From assembly GCA_027605045.1 (NCBI GenBank), contig JAQFWX010000006.1, forward strand, positions 806,001 through 870,000: a stretch of 64,000 nucleotides of DNA. The letters are read 5' to 3'. This DNA comes from Phallus indusiatus (lineage: Eukaryota > Basidiomycota > Agaricomycetes > Phallales > Phallaceae). Shown one piece after another: positions 38,301-49,709 of this stretch. The notes below the pieces were generated by a model, which ran no database searches, was not told the DNA's origin, and saw nothing but the letters and a program-made list of their open reading frames with translations. Within the stretch, counting starts at the first letter, position 1, and each line of letters opens with the position of its first letter. The position numbers and the translations under genes were made by a program.

Positions 38301-38312
38301 TTTTCTCCCTAA
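35307..38312 (+). CDS. Gypsy-A Gag-protease polyprotein
   Basis: The ATG at 35307 opens a 1001-aa frame. The N-terminus is proline-rich with a basic RSKKKKRSRS cluster. Gly/Pro/Ser-rich disordered sequence spans about residues 330-420. The capsid-like core (about 430-620) includes PKWDGDPDTIARW and LEKEADAWFWSL. A CCHC zinc knuckle CRHCGSSKHWDNEC lies near residue 675. An acidic linker precedes the aspartic protease, with IVIDSGADITLIS near residue 860. Retrovirus-like Gag packages RNA and the protease cleaves the polyprotein. The frame ends just before RT, so RT expression needs a -1 shift or is already broken. Confidence 0.88.
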   Translation: MDPPPSSPPGAPAPGSSEPNPFIQVRSKKKKRSRSPKTPEGTGTSGIDVTLPLSPSEIVDINDYNCQPLVTINPKETMPMLNRTPFVPGTSKRRSTYDTNKELEMRKNAILQIAQTLVVNPDRIPSVPLPKEAEEMSEEILTKLDKLLVGVPYHDNSMEEIGYHLDPIKLDNFKLMLSNLAKRAQAKLQGPLSIPIWGIDSYSLDIWSATDFELLCVLFRDDVETFLAYLYHNGVLFPPPNKGKKVKIEPGSVQSGGITPKIRQVKEEDIPFLSSLSQSPKTYSHVTKGFEDMKKVQVQRQFEPRLAEKSYTAKPTQISGSRRISELFQEPSFPAQSTPPRGQSAGAPGGGDSEPSSEDDQTPPRPPQRPSDPPSNPFRRNGGDGNDGGDGDSEPSEPSGGGGGGREPSRRRRSLGSYFRRTTKPPEKETHFDNKLKPDVIPKWDGDPDTIARWINKVNNLSERSTKIYEQLGTVVPTRLEKEADAWFWSLPLEHRREITQNWGTLRTAIGSYYMNRAWLDKQKSRANKAHYREPGHSTETPTTYFIRKTDLINLVYSYSDSEIMMEVMEGAPRFWATILDPHRCKDLVEFSAAIKYHEDALQSHSGIPDSSLEKRLRNLEISLKNSKPQFAKFAPRFKARTNLIGQTPLLGKPPFPKDDSTVSKGTSPEKKGARPCRHCGSSKHWDNECKYAKRGAKKVRANFANPEPEYLEAMEEYEDAYLNATSDEGEPPDLEVVSEDDKADENSNPTNQDFHEALQVQVVSESQSSPQAETMRTQSSLEGSPSSGKKKDDEIPRKKRRLLNGIFKVSNFMGNVCKSVAQDILSLPKMMARPPGCSFLGAQATATEGWIGSYGYNKSRIVIDSGADITLISHAFLSKMKDPPRIKVGQKINLIQVTGSSSISGFITLPIYFDTDSGPIEIVVEAYVVKGMTTPFILGNDFADQYAISILRDDDGARLHFGNSGRTIKVQNSLGSSFTEGLGKVFTISSKRRIKNQFSP

Positions 38313-38314
38313 AG

Positions 38315-41300
38315 AAAAATGATACTTCAGTACGAGCTGGAACGTCCATAATAATCCCTCCACAAACTGGTGTTTCAGTCCCTGTCAGATTGAACTTTCC
38401 AAAGGACTGTGACTATGCATATGTGGAGAAGATTTTTATTTCAAACAGAGGAGAAGAAGATTTTTATGCGGCACCAGATTCAATTTTGCCTAAAGAAAAT
38501 CCTCAACTCCATGTCTCAAACTTTTCCTCATTCCCTGTGCACATCCATGAAGGACAAGTGCTTGGATACAGTCATAATCCAAATACTTGGTTAGAAAACA
38601 CCGAATTCCTTTCTGAAGAAAAATATAGGAAGCTTGCAGCTCATGCAATTATGGTGAAAAGCTTGGTTGGATCCTTATCATCTAAAACTTCCTGTCCTCC
38701 TTCAGTTGGACAAGAAGAAGCTCTTGGTGGTCCAAAATTAGCAGAAGTTCCTCCTGAAGAAGTCTCTTCTTCTCAACTTCTAGAGGAAGTCGATATTTCC
38801 AAAGGACTATCTCCCAAACAGGCAGAAGATCTCAAAAAGGTCTTGTTAGCTAACAAGGATGCCTTTGGCTTAGATGGAAGACTTGGACATCATCCTGCGC
38901 AAGTGGAAATTCCCCTGCGAGAAGGAACTAAAGAAATTTCAGTTCCACCCTTCTTTGCGTCTCCAAAGTCATGAACTGTAATTGATGAACAAATGGACAA
39001 GTGGCTCAAGTTGGAAGTCATTGAACCATCCAAAAGCCCTTGGGGAGCCCCTGCGTTCATAGTTTACAAACAGGAAAAACCACGAATGGTTATTGACTAT
39101 CGGAAATTAAACGAGAAGGTTATTCCAGATGAATTTCCTCTTCCAAGACAAGAAGACATTCTAAAATCCCTAACTGGATCACAATGGCTCTCTACACTGG
39201 ATGCTCTTGCAGGATTCACACAGTTAGAGATTGTTGAAAAAGATAGGAAGAAAACAGCTTTCAGGACCCATCGTGGGTTATTCCAATTCATTAGAATGCC
39301 TTTTGGATACAGGAATGGTCCTGCGGTGTTCCAAAGGGTTATGCAAAATGTCCTGGCACCTTATCTTTGGATTTTCACTCTTGTCTATATAGATGATATA
39401 ATCATCTACTCGAAGACCTTTGAAGATCACCTGCTGCACATTGACTCAGTTCTAAAAGCTATCACTAACGCTAAAATTACACTTTCACCAGCAAAATGTC
39501 ATTTTGGATATCAATCTCTTAAACTTCTTGGTCAAAAGATTTCAAGACTCGGACTCTCCACCTATAAAGAAAAGGTTGATGCTATCCTTCAACTTTCGGA
39601 ACCCAAAAATGTTCATGAGCTTCAAACATTTCTGGGAATGATGGTTTATTTTGCCGCATATATTCCTTATTATGCGTGGATTGTAAATCCATTATTTTCC
39701 TTGCTCAAGAAAAAGACAACTTGGGTCTGGGAAGAACCACAACAACAAGCATTTGAACTAGCCAAGAAAGCTCTTACAAGTGCTCCAGTCAGAGCTTATC
39801 CTATTCCAGGATTAGGGTACAGATTGTACACTGACGCTTGTGATATTGGAGTTGCGGCTATTCTCCAACAAGTCCAACCGATCAAAATCAAAGATTTAAC
39901 TGGAACTAAAATTTATAAGAAGCTAGAAATGGCTCATAGGAAGGGGGAATCCATTCCTAACTTGGTTGTTGCGGTCTCAAAAGATGAAGTCTTACCACAG
40001 AACGGAACTTGGGCCGAAAACTTTGAAAACACCACCGTCTATGTTGAAAGAGTTATTGCATATTGGTCCAGAACTCTGAAATCTGCTGAGAGAAATTATT
40101 CTCCCACAGAACGGGAAGCTTTGGCTCTAAAAGATGGTCTCATCAAGTTCCAACCTTACATTGAAGGAGAAAGCATCTATGCAATCACCGACCATGCTGC
40201 ATTGACTTGGACAAAAACCTACCAGAACATTAATCGAAGACTACTCACTTGGGGAACAATTTTTGCGGCCTATCCCGAATTAAAAATTGTTCACAGAGCA
40301 GGACGAGTCCACTCTAATGTTGATCCAATCTCAAGACTCAGAAGAAGAATTCCTGACGAAATGGGACCTATTGCGGATGGATTAGACTCACTTAAATTGT
40401 CAACAGCTGATGAAGATCCCTTGTCAAATTTCTTCGAAGAATTAGGACCAGAATTCGAGTCTAAAGTTCTTCAAGTTTCCACGAGTGCACTTTCTGCGGA
40501 AATTGAAAAAGAAACAGACTTTCAAGAATTTTCAATTCCATTGGAAAACCCTTACATGGGATTCTTCACAATCCCTTACACTACTGCTCACGGATACTCC
40601 ATTCTGATTGCGGCAGACAAGGAAGAAATCAAAAGGTTTCTTCAAGGGTACAAACAAGACAATTATTTTCGAAGAATTAAAGAAGGACTTAAAACCGAAG
40701 AAGATTGGGAAAAACCCTCTTATCCTCAATATTATATGACAGATGAAGACCTTTTAATTTTCGAAGATGAGACAGGTCGAACTCGACTTTGTGTTCCAAA
40801 GAAATTACAGCTCGAAATCATCAAAACGGCCCATGATGAGTTAGGTGAAGGCGCACATGAAGGCTACCACCGAACCTACAACAGGATTGCATCCAATTTT
40901 TATTGGCCAAGAATGTCCCGCGATATTCTAAAATATGTCCGAACCTGCGACATATGCCAAAAAATTAAATCTCGAAAACATCTTCCAGTAGGACTTCTCC
41001 AACCTATCCCAATTCCAGGAAGACCTTTTGAAGTCATTACCATGGACTTTATCATGGAACTTCCAAAAAGCGGAGACTACGATGCTATCTTGGTTGTGGT
41101 CGACAAACTCACAAAATTTGCAATAGTCATGCCATGCACTTCTGACATCAATGAAGAAGAAACCGCAAATCTTGTTTTTCATTATGTGTTCAGGACTTAT
41201 GGCTTACCGAGACAAATCATTACCGACCGAGACTCACGATGGACGGGTCGATTTTGGGAAAGTCTTTGCAAACAAATGGGAATTAAAAGAGGTCTTACGA

Positions 41301-44001
41301 CTGCGTATCACCCCAGAGTGATGGTCAAAGCGAAGTTCTTAATCAAGCACTTGAAGTTTGTTTACGAGCTTATGTCGGACCGGAACGAAATGATTGGAAT
41401 AAATTGTTGGATGGATTTATGCTATCTTACAACACATCTAAACATTCTGCTACGGGATATACGCCATCATTTCTTCTTTTCGGATTCGAACCGCTCTCCC
41501 AATTGAAAATGTTTGCACCAACGCAAAACGAAGTTACACGTGCAATGGAGCAAGCAACTGCAGACAGAAGAGCTCAAATTGTCGAAAAAGAAATTGCAAA
41601 GAAGAAAAGCCTGAAGTCCTACCTCAAAAGAAAACGAGCCGAAATAGGTGAAGGAACAAGTTCTGGAGATGACGTTCAAAAGAAGAAATTAAAAACCGAA
41701 AACCCACTCACCGGTGAACAAGACATCCTGATGACGGAAGCTCTAGAAGAGTCAACAGACTCTGAACTAGATCGAGAATATATTAAAAGTCTCAAAGGGA
41801 AAATACGCGAGAAAAACATACCGCGAAAGGTCAAAATCCTAATGGTAGAAGCCAAACCCTTCTGCGTGCAAGAAATAACCAAGGAAACTACAAACAAAAA
41901 TCAAGCGCAGAATGTGGCAATAAATCAAGTAACCAAACGGAAGAATATACGTACCAAAAACGCGTCAAAACATGTGCCTTACACTACGCGTCGTCCCGGT
42001 GTTCGCTACACTGGAGATGGGGACGAAGATCGTCGCCCAGAGCTCCAGGAAGGGGTGCGGAACTCGACAACGGCTGTTCAGACAGTCAGTATAGACCCTA
42101 AAGAAGAGATCCCGAACGCAAACTTACCGGAAATCTTCCCGTGGGACCTAGAATGGACGAACGCGTCCTCTTACTATAAGGGATGGGGAGGAGGCACAAC
42201 CGCGTTTCCAGAAGCACGGAAAAACGAGCGGGTAACTATAAAAAGAGATGACGTTAGGTTTAAAAATGAAACGGAGAATATTCTCCAACTTACCCGACCA
42301 AATTTCAACGTTCCGGAAGCTCTACAAGCTAGCGCGACTCCCCTGGACCAGGAGGAGAACATGGTGGCGGCGGAAACGTCTATTCCCGAAGAAAAAACAG
42401 AGTTGGGAACTGTTTTTATGAACGGAATTAGTCCTCAAGACGACGATAAAATGAAGAACAAACTCACCTGGTATCAAACCAACGCTCCAGAGCTGGTATC
42501 GCGCGACGCGACTGGTATAGGGAGTGGCACGGGTTATAGGGCCGCGAACCAAGAAAACGCGACGTTTTCTGTAGGAAAATGGGCGCGGAAAATCGTTCGG
42601 AAAACTGGAGACGATTCAGAAGAGAGTAGGGAAGAAAAAAGAACAACCGACGTACCTTTAGCCAGCCCAGAAAGCCCAAAACTACGCGCAACGCGTACAG
42701 AGACGCGTAAGGACAGTGTTATAGCCGTAGAAAACGAAAGCGGGACGCGACAGCACTTGCTGATGGCTGGAAAAGCACCAGATAATAAGGACGGTCGTTT
42801 TAAGACCAAAAACTCACCGTTTGAACGAAAATTGGACCAGGAAAAGCGCGACATTGTTCCGGATGGGATCCAAAACCATGGTGAAAAAGAAAAAGCCGAC
42901 GGTGGCCCAAAAACAAACAAAAAAACGTGTCTTGCGCCTGAAAAACAATTAGAAGACATTCAAAGCCAACGTCAAGCGGAAAACTCACCAAAAGAACTTG
43001 GAAAACACGAAAAAATAGGTCGCATCGTCCGAAAAGAAAGAGGCGACGCCACCCAAGGTCATTGGCGCCCGACGAGTGAGCCAATGAAAATAGAGAAACC
43101 TGAAGAACTGAAGATGAAAATTGAAAAATTACCCAAAGAAGAACTCACTAGAATGGTTGACGCTGCGAAAACCTTAACGAGGATGAAGAACGAGGAAGAA
43201 ATACATGTCGCTAAATGTCACACAACGCGTGTTGAAACATTTAGCGGGAAAAATAAAGGAAAGCAGAAGGAAATTGTCAGTCAAGAAATTGACCAAACAA
43301 AGGAGGATGAAAAAATAAATTTAGAAGAAAATGACTTAAAAGGATGGAGTAAATTGGCAGATGAACAAGTCGAAAGATTTGCGGCAAGCAGAGCTCGAGC
43401 GCGAGACGCGCTAATTCTCGGACAAGTGTTTCAACAAAAATATTACAACAAGAAGCACGGAGCTTTTGAATTTAACGTTGGGGATAAGGTCTTAATAAAT
43501 CAACAAACGACTAAACTATTGGAAAACGTCAAAGGCAAAGGAGAAAAATTATTAATTCGATATGACGGACCGTTCGAAATTACCGAGAAGATAAGCAAGG
43601 TCGCCTACCGACTCAGAATGCCGGCCTCGTATGGGATGCACCCGGTATTGAATATAACGCACTTGGAGCCTTATTATGAGTCTCCAGAAGAGTTTGGAGA
43701 AAGACCCAACAAGAAATTGACTCGAAAGGATTTCGAAGAGTTACCGGAATTCGAAGTCGAAAGGATACTGGATGAGAAGTTCGCGCGACTCAGAAATAAC
43801 AAACGACAAAAATTATTTCTGACCCGATTTATTGGATATGGACCAGAATATGACGAATGGCTCACTAAAAATCAACTCAAAAATGCCCCAGAAATTTTGA
43901 GAGTGTGGGAAAAAGAGAGGAAAAACCTGAAGAGCCGAGTATATGCTTATAACTCGAACCTCCCGGAAGCAGATGAAGCTTCGCCCCCTTTCACCTCTTA
44001 A
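38315..44001 (+). pseudogene. Gypsy-A Pol (RT-RNaseH-integrase-chromodomain), with stop and frameshift
   Basis: The frame from about 38315 runs to an in-frame TGA at 38972-38974 (after FFASPKS). It continues in the same frame through RT (WLSTLDALAGFTQLEI, VYIDDIIIYS), RNaseH (RLYTDACDIGVAAIL), the integrase HHCC zinc-binding region and DFIMELP...DAILVVVDKLTK. Near 41313 one C is missing in TAYHP, moving the rest into the frame read from 41404. That frame gives LLDGFMLSYNTSKHSATGY and FGFEP, followed by about 600 residues of Lys/Glu-rich sequence without recognisable domain. Then come the GPY/F-type module (FNVGDKVLI, YDGPFEI) and a chromo-like end (FEVERILD, FIGYGPEYDEW). The TGA and the deletion each prevent full-length Pol. 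Confidence 0.85.
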
Positions 44002-44016
44002 ACACCAACCACAACC

Positions 44017-44856
44017 ATGTCGTCTCTTCCTGGCTATAACATCTACTTTTCTCCAGTCGCTCTCGCTGAAGATCCAACGCAAATCGTTCTAACCCTTCCA
44101 AATCTCAAAGACAAGACCATTCCTGACAACTTTGTGCAACTCTCGGGCATAACTCCTGGCTATGTCGCCCAACCTTGTATCATCATCAAACCCAAGACTC
44201 AACCAAGTCATATAGTGAATATTGTCACTAATAATCAGCCGTTTCACTACACGCTTACGCCTCCAAATTTTGTTCCCAATTTCAATGAAACTCCTTCCAC
44301 TTCTCAAGAGGCTTCCAACCCTTCCCCTATGGAGACAGACAGTCCTGCCGGATCTCTTTTCTCTGGACCTAGTCCTCCTGCTTCCATGGAACCTTCTAAT
44401 TCTTCTTCTAATGCAGTAACTGCTTCTTCTGTTCCAACCACGTCTCACACTCCTGAGGAAATATCTGTCCCCAGAGAACCTTCTGTTCCAGTCGAACCCT
44501 CTCCTGTCTATCAACCAACCTCTCCTATCTATAGTCCTATTCCTAGTCATTCTCCAACTCCAATTCCTACTGCGCAAGCTTCTATAACTCAAATAGAAGA
44601 TATCACAGACGAAGAGGAGAAAAGATTGCTAAAAGTTCAGACTCTAAGAGCTTGGGGTCAGTACAAGGATATACTCAGGAACCATTTGGACAAAAACCCC
44701 ACTCCCTTTCTAGCTGGGTTTATTAGGGAAGAATTTTCGGGATGGTATGAAGAGATTGTGTCAAGTCTCAACCACCAGGAACTTCACTTGTTCCAAGATG
44801 GACTCTATATGCCGGAAACTATCAAGGAGTACATGAGGCTTTACTTGGATCTCTGA
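44017..44856 (+). CDS. Extra 3' open reading frame of Gypsy-A, unknown function
   Basis: This 279-aa frame starts 15 bp after the Pol stop and lies before the polypurine tract, the position used by env in other elements. It starts MSSLPGYNIYFSP. The N-terminal 90 residues look ordered (ITPGYVAQPCIIIKPKTQ), the middle is Ser/Pro/Thr-rich, and the C-terminal 85 residues are charged and helical (LLKVQTLRAWGQYKDILRNH). No signal peptide or membrane segment is evident, so it is not an obvious envelope protein. I do not recognise the family. The frame is intact although Pol is broken. Confidence 0.7.
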   Translation: MSSLPGYNIYFSPVALAEDPTQIVLTLPNLKDKTIPDNFVQLSGITPGYVAQPCIIIKPKTQPSHIVNIVTNNQPFHYTLTPPNFVPNFNETPSTSQEASNPSPMETDSPAGSLFSGPSPPASMEPSNSSSNAVTASSVPTTSHTPEEISVPREPSVPVEPSPVYQPTSPIYSPIPSHSPTPIPTAQASITQIEDITDEEEKRLLKVQTLRAWGQYKDILRNHLDKNPTPFLAGFIREEFSGWYEEIVSSLNHQELHLFQDGLYMPETIKEYMRLYLDL

Positions 44857-44933
44857 ATCATTTTTCATTCTCTCATTTCTCAACTGTCTTTTCACTTTCC
44901 ATCTCGACGTCTCAACTTCTCTTTCAAAAGGAT

Positions 44934-44952
44934 TAGAAAAGAGGGGGAATTC
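44934..44952 (+). other. Polypurine tract of Gypsy-A
   Basis: The purine run AGAAAAGAGGGGGAA lies directly before the 3' LTR start at 44953, the expected primer site for plus-strand synthesis. Confidence 0.8.
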
Positions 44953-45607
44953 TGTTATGTAACCACTTCATCTCCCTCACCAAAAACATCAAGACATAAG
45001 GCTACGGCAACAAAACTCCATAAAAAAAAAACAAAACCAAATAATCCAAGGACTTCTACATTTCTCGTCTTCCACTTCTATTTTCTTTTCCAATCCTTTT
45101 GCCACTTTGATCATACATGACATCATCTGGCAAAACACTTCAGCCAAGGGTAATTAGTAGGAAAAAGGTTACGTTTATTTATCCTTATCTATTTTTCCAT
45201 CTCAAATATTGTGTCATCTCTTGTGTCATTTACTATGTAATTATTAGGTAGCGAGTAGAATAGTTTAGCCCTAAATGTGTATAAATAGGGCTCAGAAAAT
45301 CATGTATCTACATCTTTTTGTTGTACCACACATCCAGTGTTAGCTAATAAAGCTTAGTAACAACAAAAGGGTCACTTTGACAAAGCGCGCTTATCAAACC
45401 TCTTATCTAACTCTATCTGAGACTTGTGCCACAAGTCTCCTCTTAACCTTTATTGTTCAACTAACATTTCTATAGATCGGGAAACTTTCACATAAGTACA
45501 GTTATTCCTGGCCTTACCTTTTAGTTGGATACGAATCTAGACGAAACGCTTAACAAGTAATTGTGTGTAACTCTATTTGATTGGCACATCAAAGGAGTTC
45601 CATAACA
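44953..45607 (+). repeat. 3' LTR of Gypsy-A
   Basis: A 655-bp repeat matching 34462-35115, with one extra A in an A-run. It is followed by the target duplication GACCT. Confidence 0.95.
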
Positions 45608-46777
45608 GACCTGGATACTTGCTCATGGTGGCGGAACAATCTTACAGCTCGACCCAAATCCTGCCGATCAGTCTCTCAGTGACGAGTACGAAGAGTATAA
45701 CTTACAGATGGACATTGACGAAGCCGACCCTCCCTCTCCCATCCCTCCTACATCATCTCTACACACACCTTCGCCACCTACACCATCGCCACCGCCATAC
45801 TCGCCACCGCCACCCACTGACGGCACAATCCCACCCCACATTCCATCTTCCTCTACCAAACGCTATTTTACCTGGCCATACCCGAACGCAGCTCGTACTT
45901 TTTCCAATGGTGTTACACCCTACCTCCAAGCTATGGCGAACGAAATCGATCCTGAGAACATCACGTATCCCTTTGCTGGCATCGAGGAGTGGAGTTTAGC
46001 TTACTGGTTGGGCCGTTCGGGTTTGGCACAAACCCAAATAGATGCGTTTTTGCGACTAGACTGGGTGAGTAACGGACTTGCGGTAGTCAGATCTCAGACT
46101 CACATTTGTCATTGTCAGGTCTCGAAGCACAACAAGTTTGCACCTTCGTTTAACTCGGCCAAAGATTTATTGAATCGTATTGAGTCACTACCAGGAGGAC
46201 CACGCTGGAAATTTCGATGGGTCACCCTTCCTGAAGCCCCTAAAGACCCTCAGCTTCTTCTTTACCGCGATCCAGTGGAATGCTTGGAATGGCTAGAGGC
46301 CAATCCGGAGTTCACTGGCGAGAAGGACTATGTGCCATATTTCGAATATCTTGACGAGGAACGGACGGAACGCTGCTATAACGAACTCGCTTCTGCCGAC
46401 GCATGGCATGAAATCCAAGCTGAATTCCCAGACGACGTCACAATCCTACCTTACATATTAGCGTCCGACAGCACCCATCTCACAAATTACTCAGGCGACA
46501 AAAAAATCAAGCCGTTACTCATTGCCAATGGCCATGTTCGCACTCACGTTCGTACTGCTCCTAGCAGACGAGCCTTCATGTGCACCGCCCTTCTTCCTGA
46601 AGCAAAATTTGTACACCTCGACATCAAATCCAGTGGTGAATACCAGCGGTTACCGGGGTATCTGCGCAGCCGGCTATTTCACAAATGTCTCAAGATCACG
46701 CTCGCATCCCTCAAACTCTACTCACATATACCTAAACAAATGGTCGATAGCGAAGGTTACATACGCAAGGAGATTAA

Positions 46778-46921
46778 GGCTGTCCACGGGTATTGAAAAC
46801 AGGTACCTGCGCGAGCATTTAGCCAATCAGAACACAGGATTTTGCCCTTGACCCTTAAATCCTGCATTCTGATTGGCTAAACACTCGCGCAGGTACCTGT
46901 TTGCAATACCCGTGGACAGCC
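46778..46921. mobile_element. 144-bp foldback MITE with TTAA target duplication
   Basis: The two halves are near-perfect inverted repeats of about 62 bp, starting GGCTGTCCACGGGTATTG, around a short spacer. TTAA occurs at both borders (46774-46777 and 46922-46925). TTAA duplication with terminal inverted repeats is the signature of piggyBac-type elements, so this may be a non-autonomous relative. It lies inside the Plavaka coding region. Confidence 0.85.
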
Positions 46922-48216
46922 TTAAAGGAGATACTTCGTCTGGTTATCTTCGCTTGCGATCTACCTGAGCAGGGCCTAATTGCCTGCTTGACTACCAACC
47001 AATGCGTTCCCTGCGAATCAGGCAAGGCTGATCTCGGTGCCGCGCATGCGTGCATCCCACGCACAGGTGCCTCAATCCTTGCGCGTCTTCGATCAATACG
47101 GGCGTCATTGCCAGTTACGCCCTCAATGACAGCAAAGGAAGTGACGTGGATGTTTGCAGAGGCCTGTCGGAAGGTGGGATTGAATGGTGTTGAGTCGCCA
47201 TTTTGGGAAGATATGGCCGGGTTGGATATTTGCAAGGTCATTGGGCCTGACGTCCTGCACGGGCTCCATAAGGCGTTCAAGGACCATCATGCTACCTGGT
47301 TGGTGAACCTCATTGGAAAGAGCGACATGGATAGCATCTTCATGCAACAGCCAAAGCAGATTGGCTTCCGCCATTTCAGTGTCGGCCTTTCGCGGCTTTC
47401 TCAATTTACCGGGCGAGAACACAGGGATATGCAGCGCTATATCCTTGCTGCTGTAGCCGACCACCACAATTTACCCAGGGACACAATCAAAGCCACTCGG
47501 GCTGAACTAGATTTTATTTACATGGCTCAATATATCTCCCATACTGACCGCACCCTACAACAGTTGGAAGAGTACAACAAAGATTTTCATCGATACAAAG
47601 ATATTTTCATTCGCACCAATGCACGTCGCGGGAAGAGCGGGACCATCCATCACTTCAACATTCCCAAACTTCATACTCGACATCACTATGTTGAATTCAT
47701 CCGTCGTGTCGGTTCCACCGCCAATTTCTCTACTGAAACCCCTGAACGATATCATCAAGACGTTGCAAAGCTTCCATATTCATTGGTCAGCGCACATGGA
47801 TATGAGGAGCAAATGGCCCGTTACCTAGATCGTCAAGATAAGCTACTCTTCTATAACCGGTACCTATTGTGGCGCTTTCAGCGCAAGATAACAACACACA
47901 CCCTTAATCCAGAGGACGAACATGAAGAGACGGTTGGAGATATATCCCGGAACCTGCACGATGAAGTGGAGATTTCAGACATCGTTTACGAGCCGATCCT
48001 CTCAACCAAGGCTCACATTTCCAAGCAAAACATCGCTACCGCCTTAGAATTGTTTTCTATCACTCCGGCTGCGTTCGGCGAGGCTGTCAAGAGGTATGAA
48101 GCTTGGCGCGAATGTGCCGCACATGGACGCAGAAGGTATTGGACCTACGTGGTCAATGATATCCCAGCGGCATATGACAGCATTGACATTTGGACTCTCT
48201 TCCGCATTCAACTTCC

Positions 48217-48612
48217 TGTCAGGGTACGCTATCGCGCACCCTCATTTTTCCTCATTATTATCATCGGTATATATCTATTCCTATCTTATTTATATTTCCC
48301 GTGCGTTATTTCTACCTTCCGTTTATTCTCTCCGTCCATATTTCACTTTCTCTACTCGCGCGCGTTGCGCGCTCCTGCCCGGCGTGATGCCCGTGACATC
48401 ACGCCGCTTAGGCTCGGCTTGGGCGCCTGGCACTTAGCTGTGTCAGGGCCGCACGCCGCGTCGTCATTTTATGTATATAGTAGCTGTACCTAGAGTGAGG
48501 GTCCCTAAGCTTGTTCTCTTAGGATCCCCTCCCTCTAGGTGAGTAGTATAGTTATCTTCCAATATATTACTTAGGATCCCCTCCCTCTAGCCTGAGCTGA
48601 GTAGCCCTAACA
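48217..48612 (+). repeat. 5' LTR of Gypsy-B
   Basis: A 396-bp TGTCAGGG...CCTAACA repeat with an internal duplication of the motif CTTAGGATCCCCTCCCTCTAG. It starts inside the Plavaka coding region. Confidence 0.93.
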
Positions 48613-49709
48613 GTAGAACAAGCTTCTACTCACAGACTGGCCGTTTTTATCGACACTCGCTATCGAAAAATCACGCTCGACACCGACTATCGCAGTGTCG
48701 TATTTTTCCTTCGAGTCCTGTCTATAACCGACCCCTCTGCTCCATCTTAAAAACCCCATTTTCCTTCCTCTCTCTCATGGACTCTTCTCCTCCACCCTCT
48801 GCACCCCCACTCGTCACCCTCAACGATGTGGCGACTATTATTATGCAGCAATTCGTGGAAATGGATGCCCGCATGGCAAGACAGGAATCCCAGGCCTCAC
48901 AGATGATTGAGGTGCTGCAGAGCATCCGAGACGCGGCTAGAGCTGCTCCAACCCAAAACCCCCCTGTGGGCGACGCGTCCTCGTCTGGACAACCACCGGC
49001 TCTGGAGCATCAAGCCAGTTCGCGTTCTTCCCGAAATACCCGACCTGCTGTACCTCCTTCGTTCGACGGAGATCGCTCCAAGGGTCGCGCCTTCTGGAAC
49101 ACCGTCGAGTTCTACATGAGTATATGCAGTCGCGACTTCGAGACTGATGAACTCAAGATTGGCTGGGCAATGTCGTACATGAATGAAGGCCGTGCCCTTA
49201 CCTTCAGCGAATCCATGTTGAAAAGGTATCAAAGAGGAGAGAAGCCTTTCGCCGACTGGAATGCCTTTCGGGAAAGATTCAAAACTGATTTCTTTCCACA
49301 ATCCGAGCAAGAGGATGCCATCAACACCCTCTACTCCAACCGTTATGTCCAGGGCAATAGGACTGTGGAGGAATATGTAGACGCCTTCCGCATGCTCATT
49401 GAGCACGCTGGCTTTACGGAAGGGCTCGCCATTAACACGTACTTTCGTAATGGTCTAGACCCGGCAATTGCGTCTCTGGTAGCAACGATGAAGGACCGAC
49501 CCGCACTTCACGATTACGAGGGCTGGATCAGGCAAGCACGCATGTTTGATATGGACAGGCGTTCCAACGAGGCTTTCACCACTGCTCGCTGTCGCGCACC
49601 AAAATCTTCCTAATTGGGGAAGGTTCTTTTTTTGTTCAAAGCGGAGTTCTAATCATCCAGAAATCCCATATCGCCAACATCACAGCCTCAAAAAATTCAA
49701 AACAATAAA

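Larger units (their letters stand above)
34462..45607 (+). mobile_element. Full-length Gypsy-type LTR retrotransposon (Gypsy-A), 11.1 kb
   Basis: Two LTRs (654 and 655 bp) begin TGTTATG and end CATAACA. The element is flanked by the perfect 5-bp duplication GACCT (34457-34461 and 45608-45612). The LTRs look identical except for one A in an A-run, so insertion was recent. Internal order is gag-protease, RT-RNaseH-integrase, a chromodomain-like end and an additional 279-aa frame, then a polypurine tract at 44934-44950. RT before integrase places it in the Gypsy/Metaviridae group. Confidence 0.95.
34368..48216 (+). pseudogene. Plavaka (CACTA-like) transposase gene, interrupted and 3'-truncated
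   Basis: The ATG at 34368 opens a C2H2-like finger (APMCRRVFLHEKALQNHL...C). The frame is broken at 34461 by Gypsy-A and resumes at 45613. The joined 34368-34461 plus 45613-46064 is exactly in phase. A GT-AG intron (46065-46118) follows. The protein then reads WLGRSGLAQTQIDAFLRLDW, SAKDLLNRIESLPGGPRWK and DYVPYFEYLDEERTERCY, the order typical of Plavaka transposases. A MITE at 46778-46921 and a net one-base frame change separate this from the second half (LVIFACDLPEQGLIAC, 46922-48216, with RHHYVEFIRRVG). The gene is cut by a Gypsy-B LTR at 48217 before its normal C-terminus. It is inactive for at least four reasons. Confidence 0.85.

Noticed and set aside
48217..48612. Solo LTR interpretation of the LTR at 48217
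   Set aside because: It pairs with 58912-59307 around gag and pol, so it is the 5' LTR of a full element.
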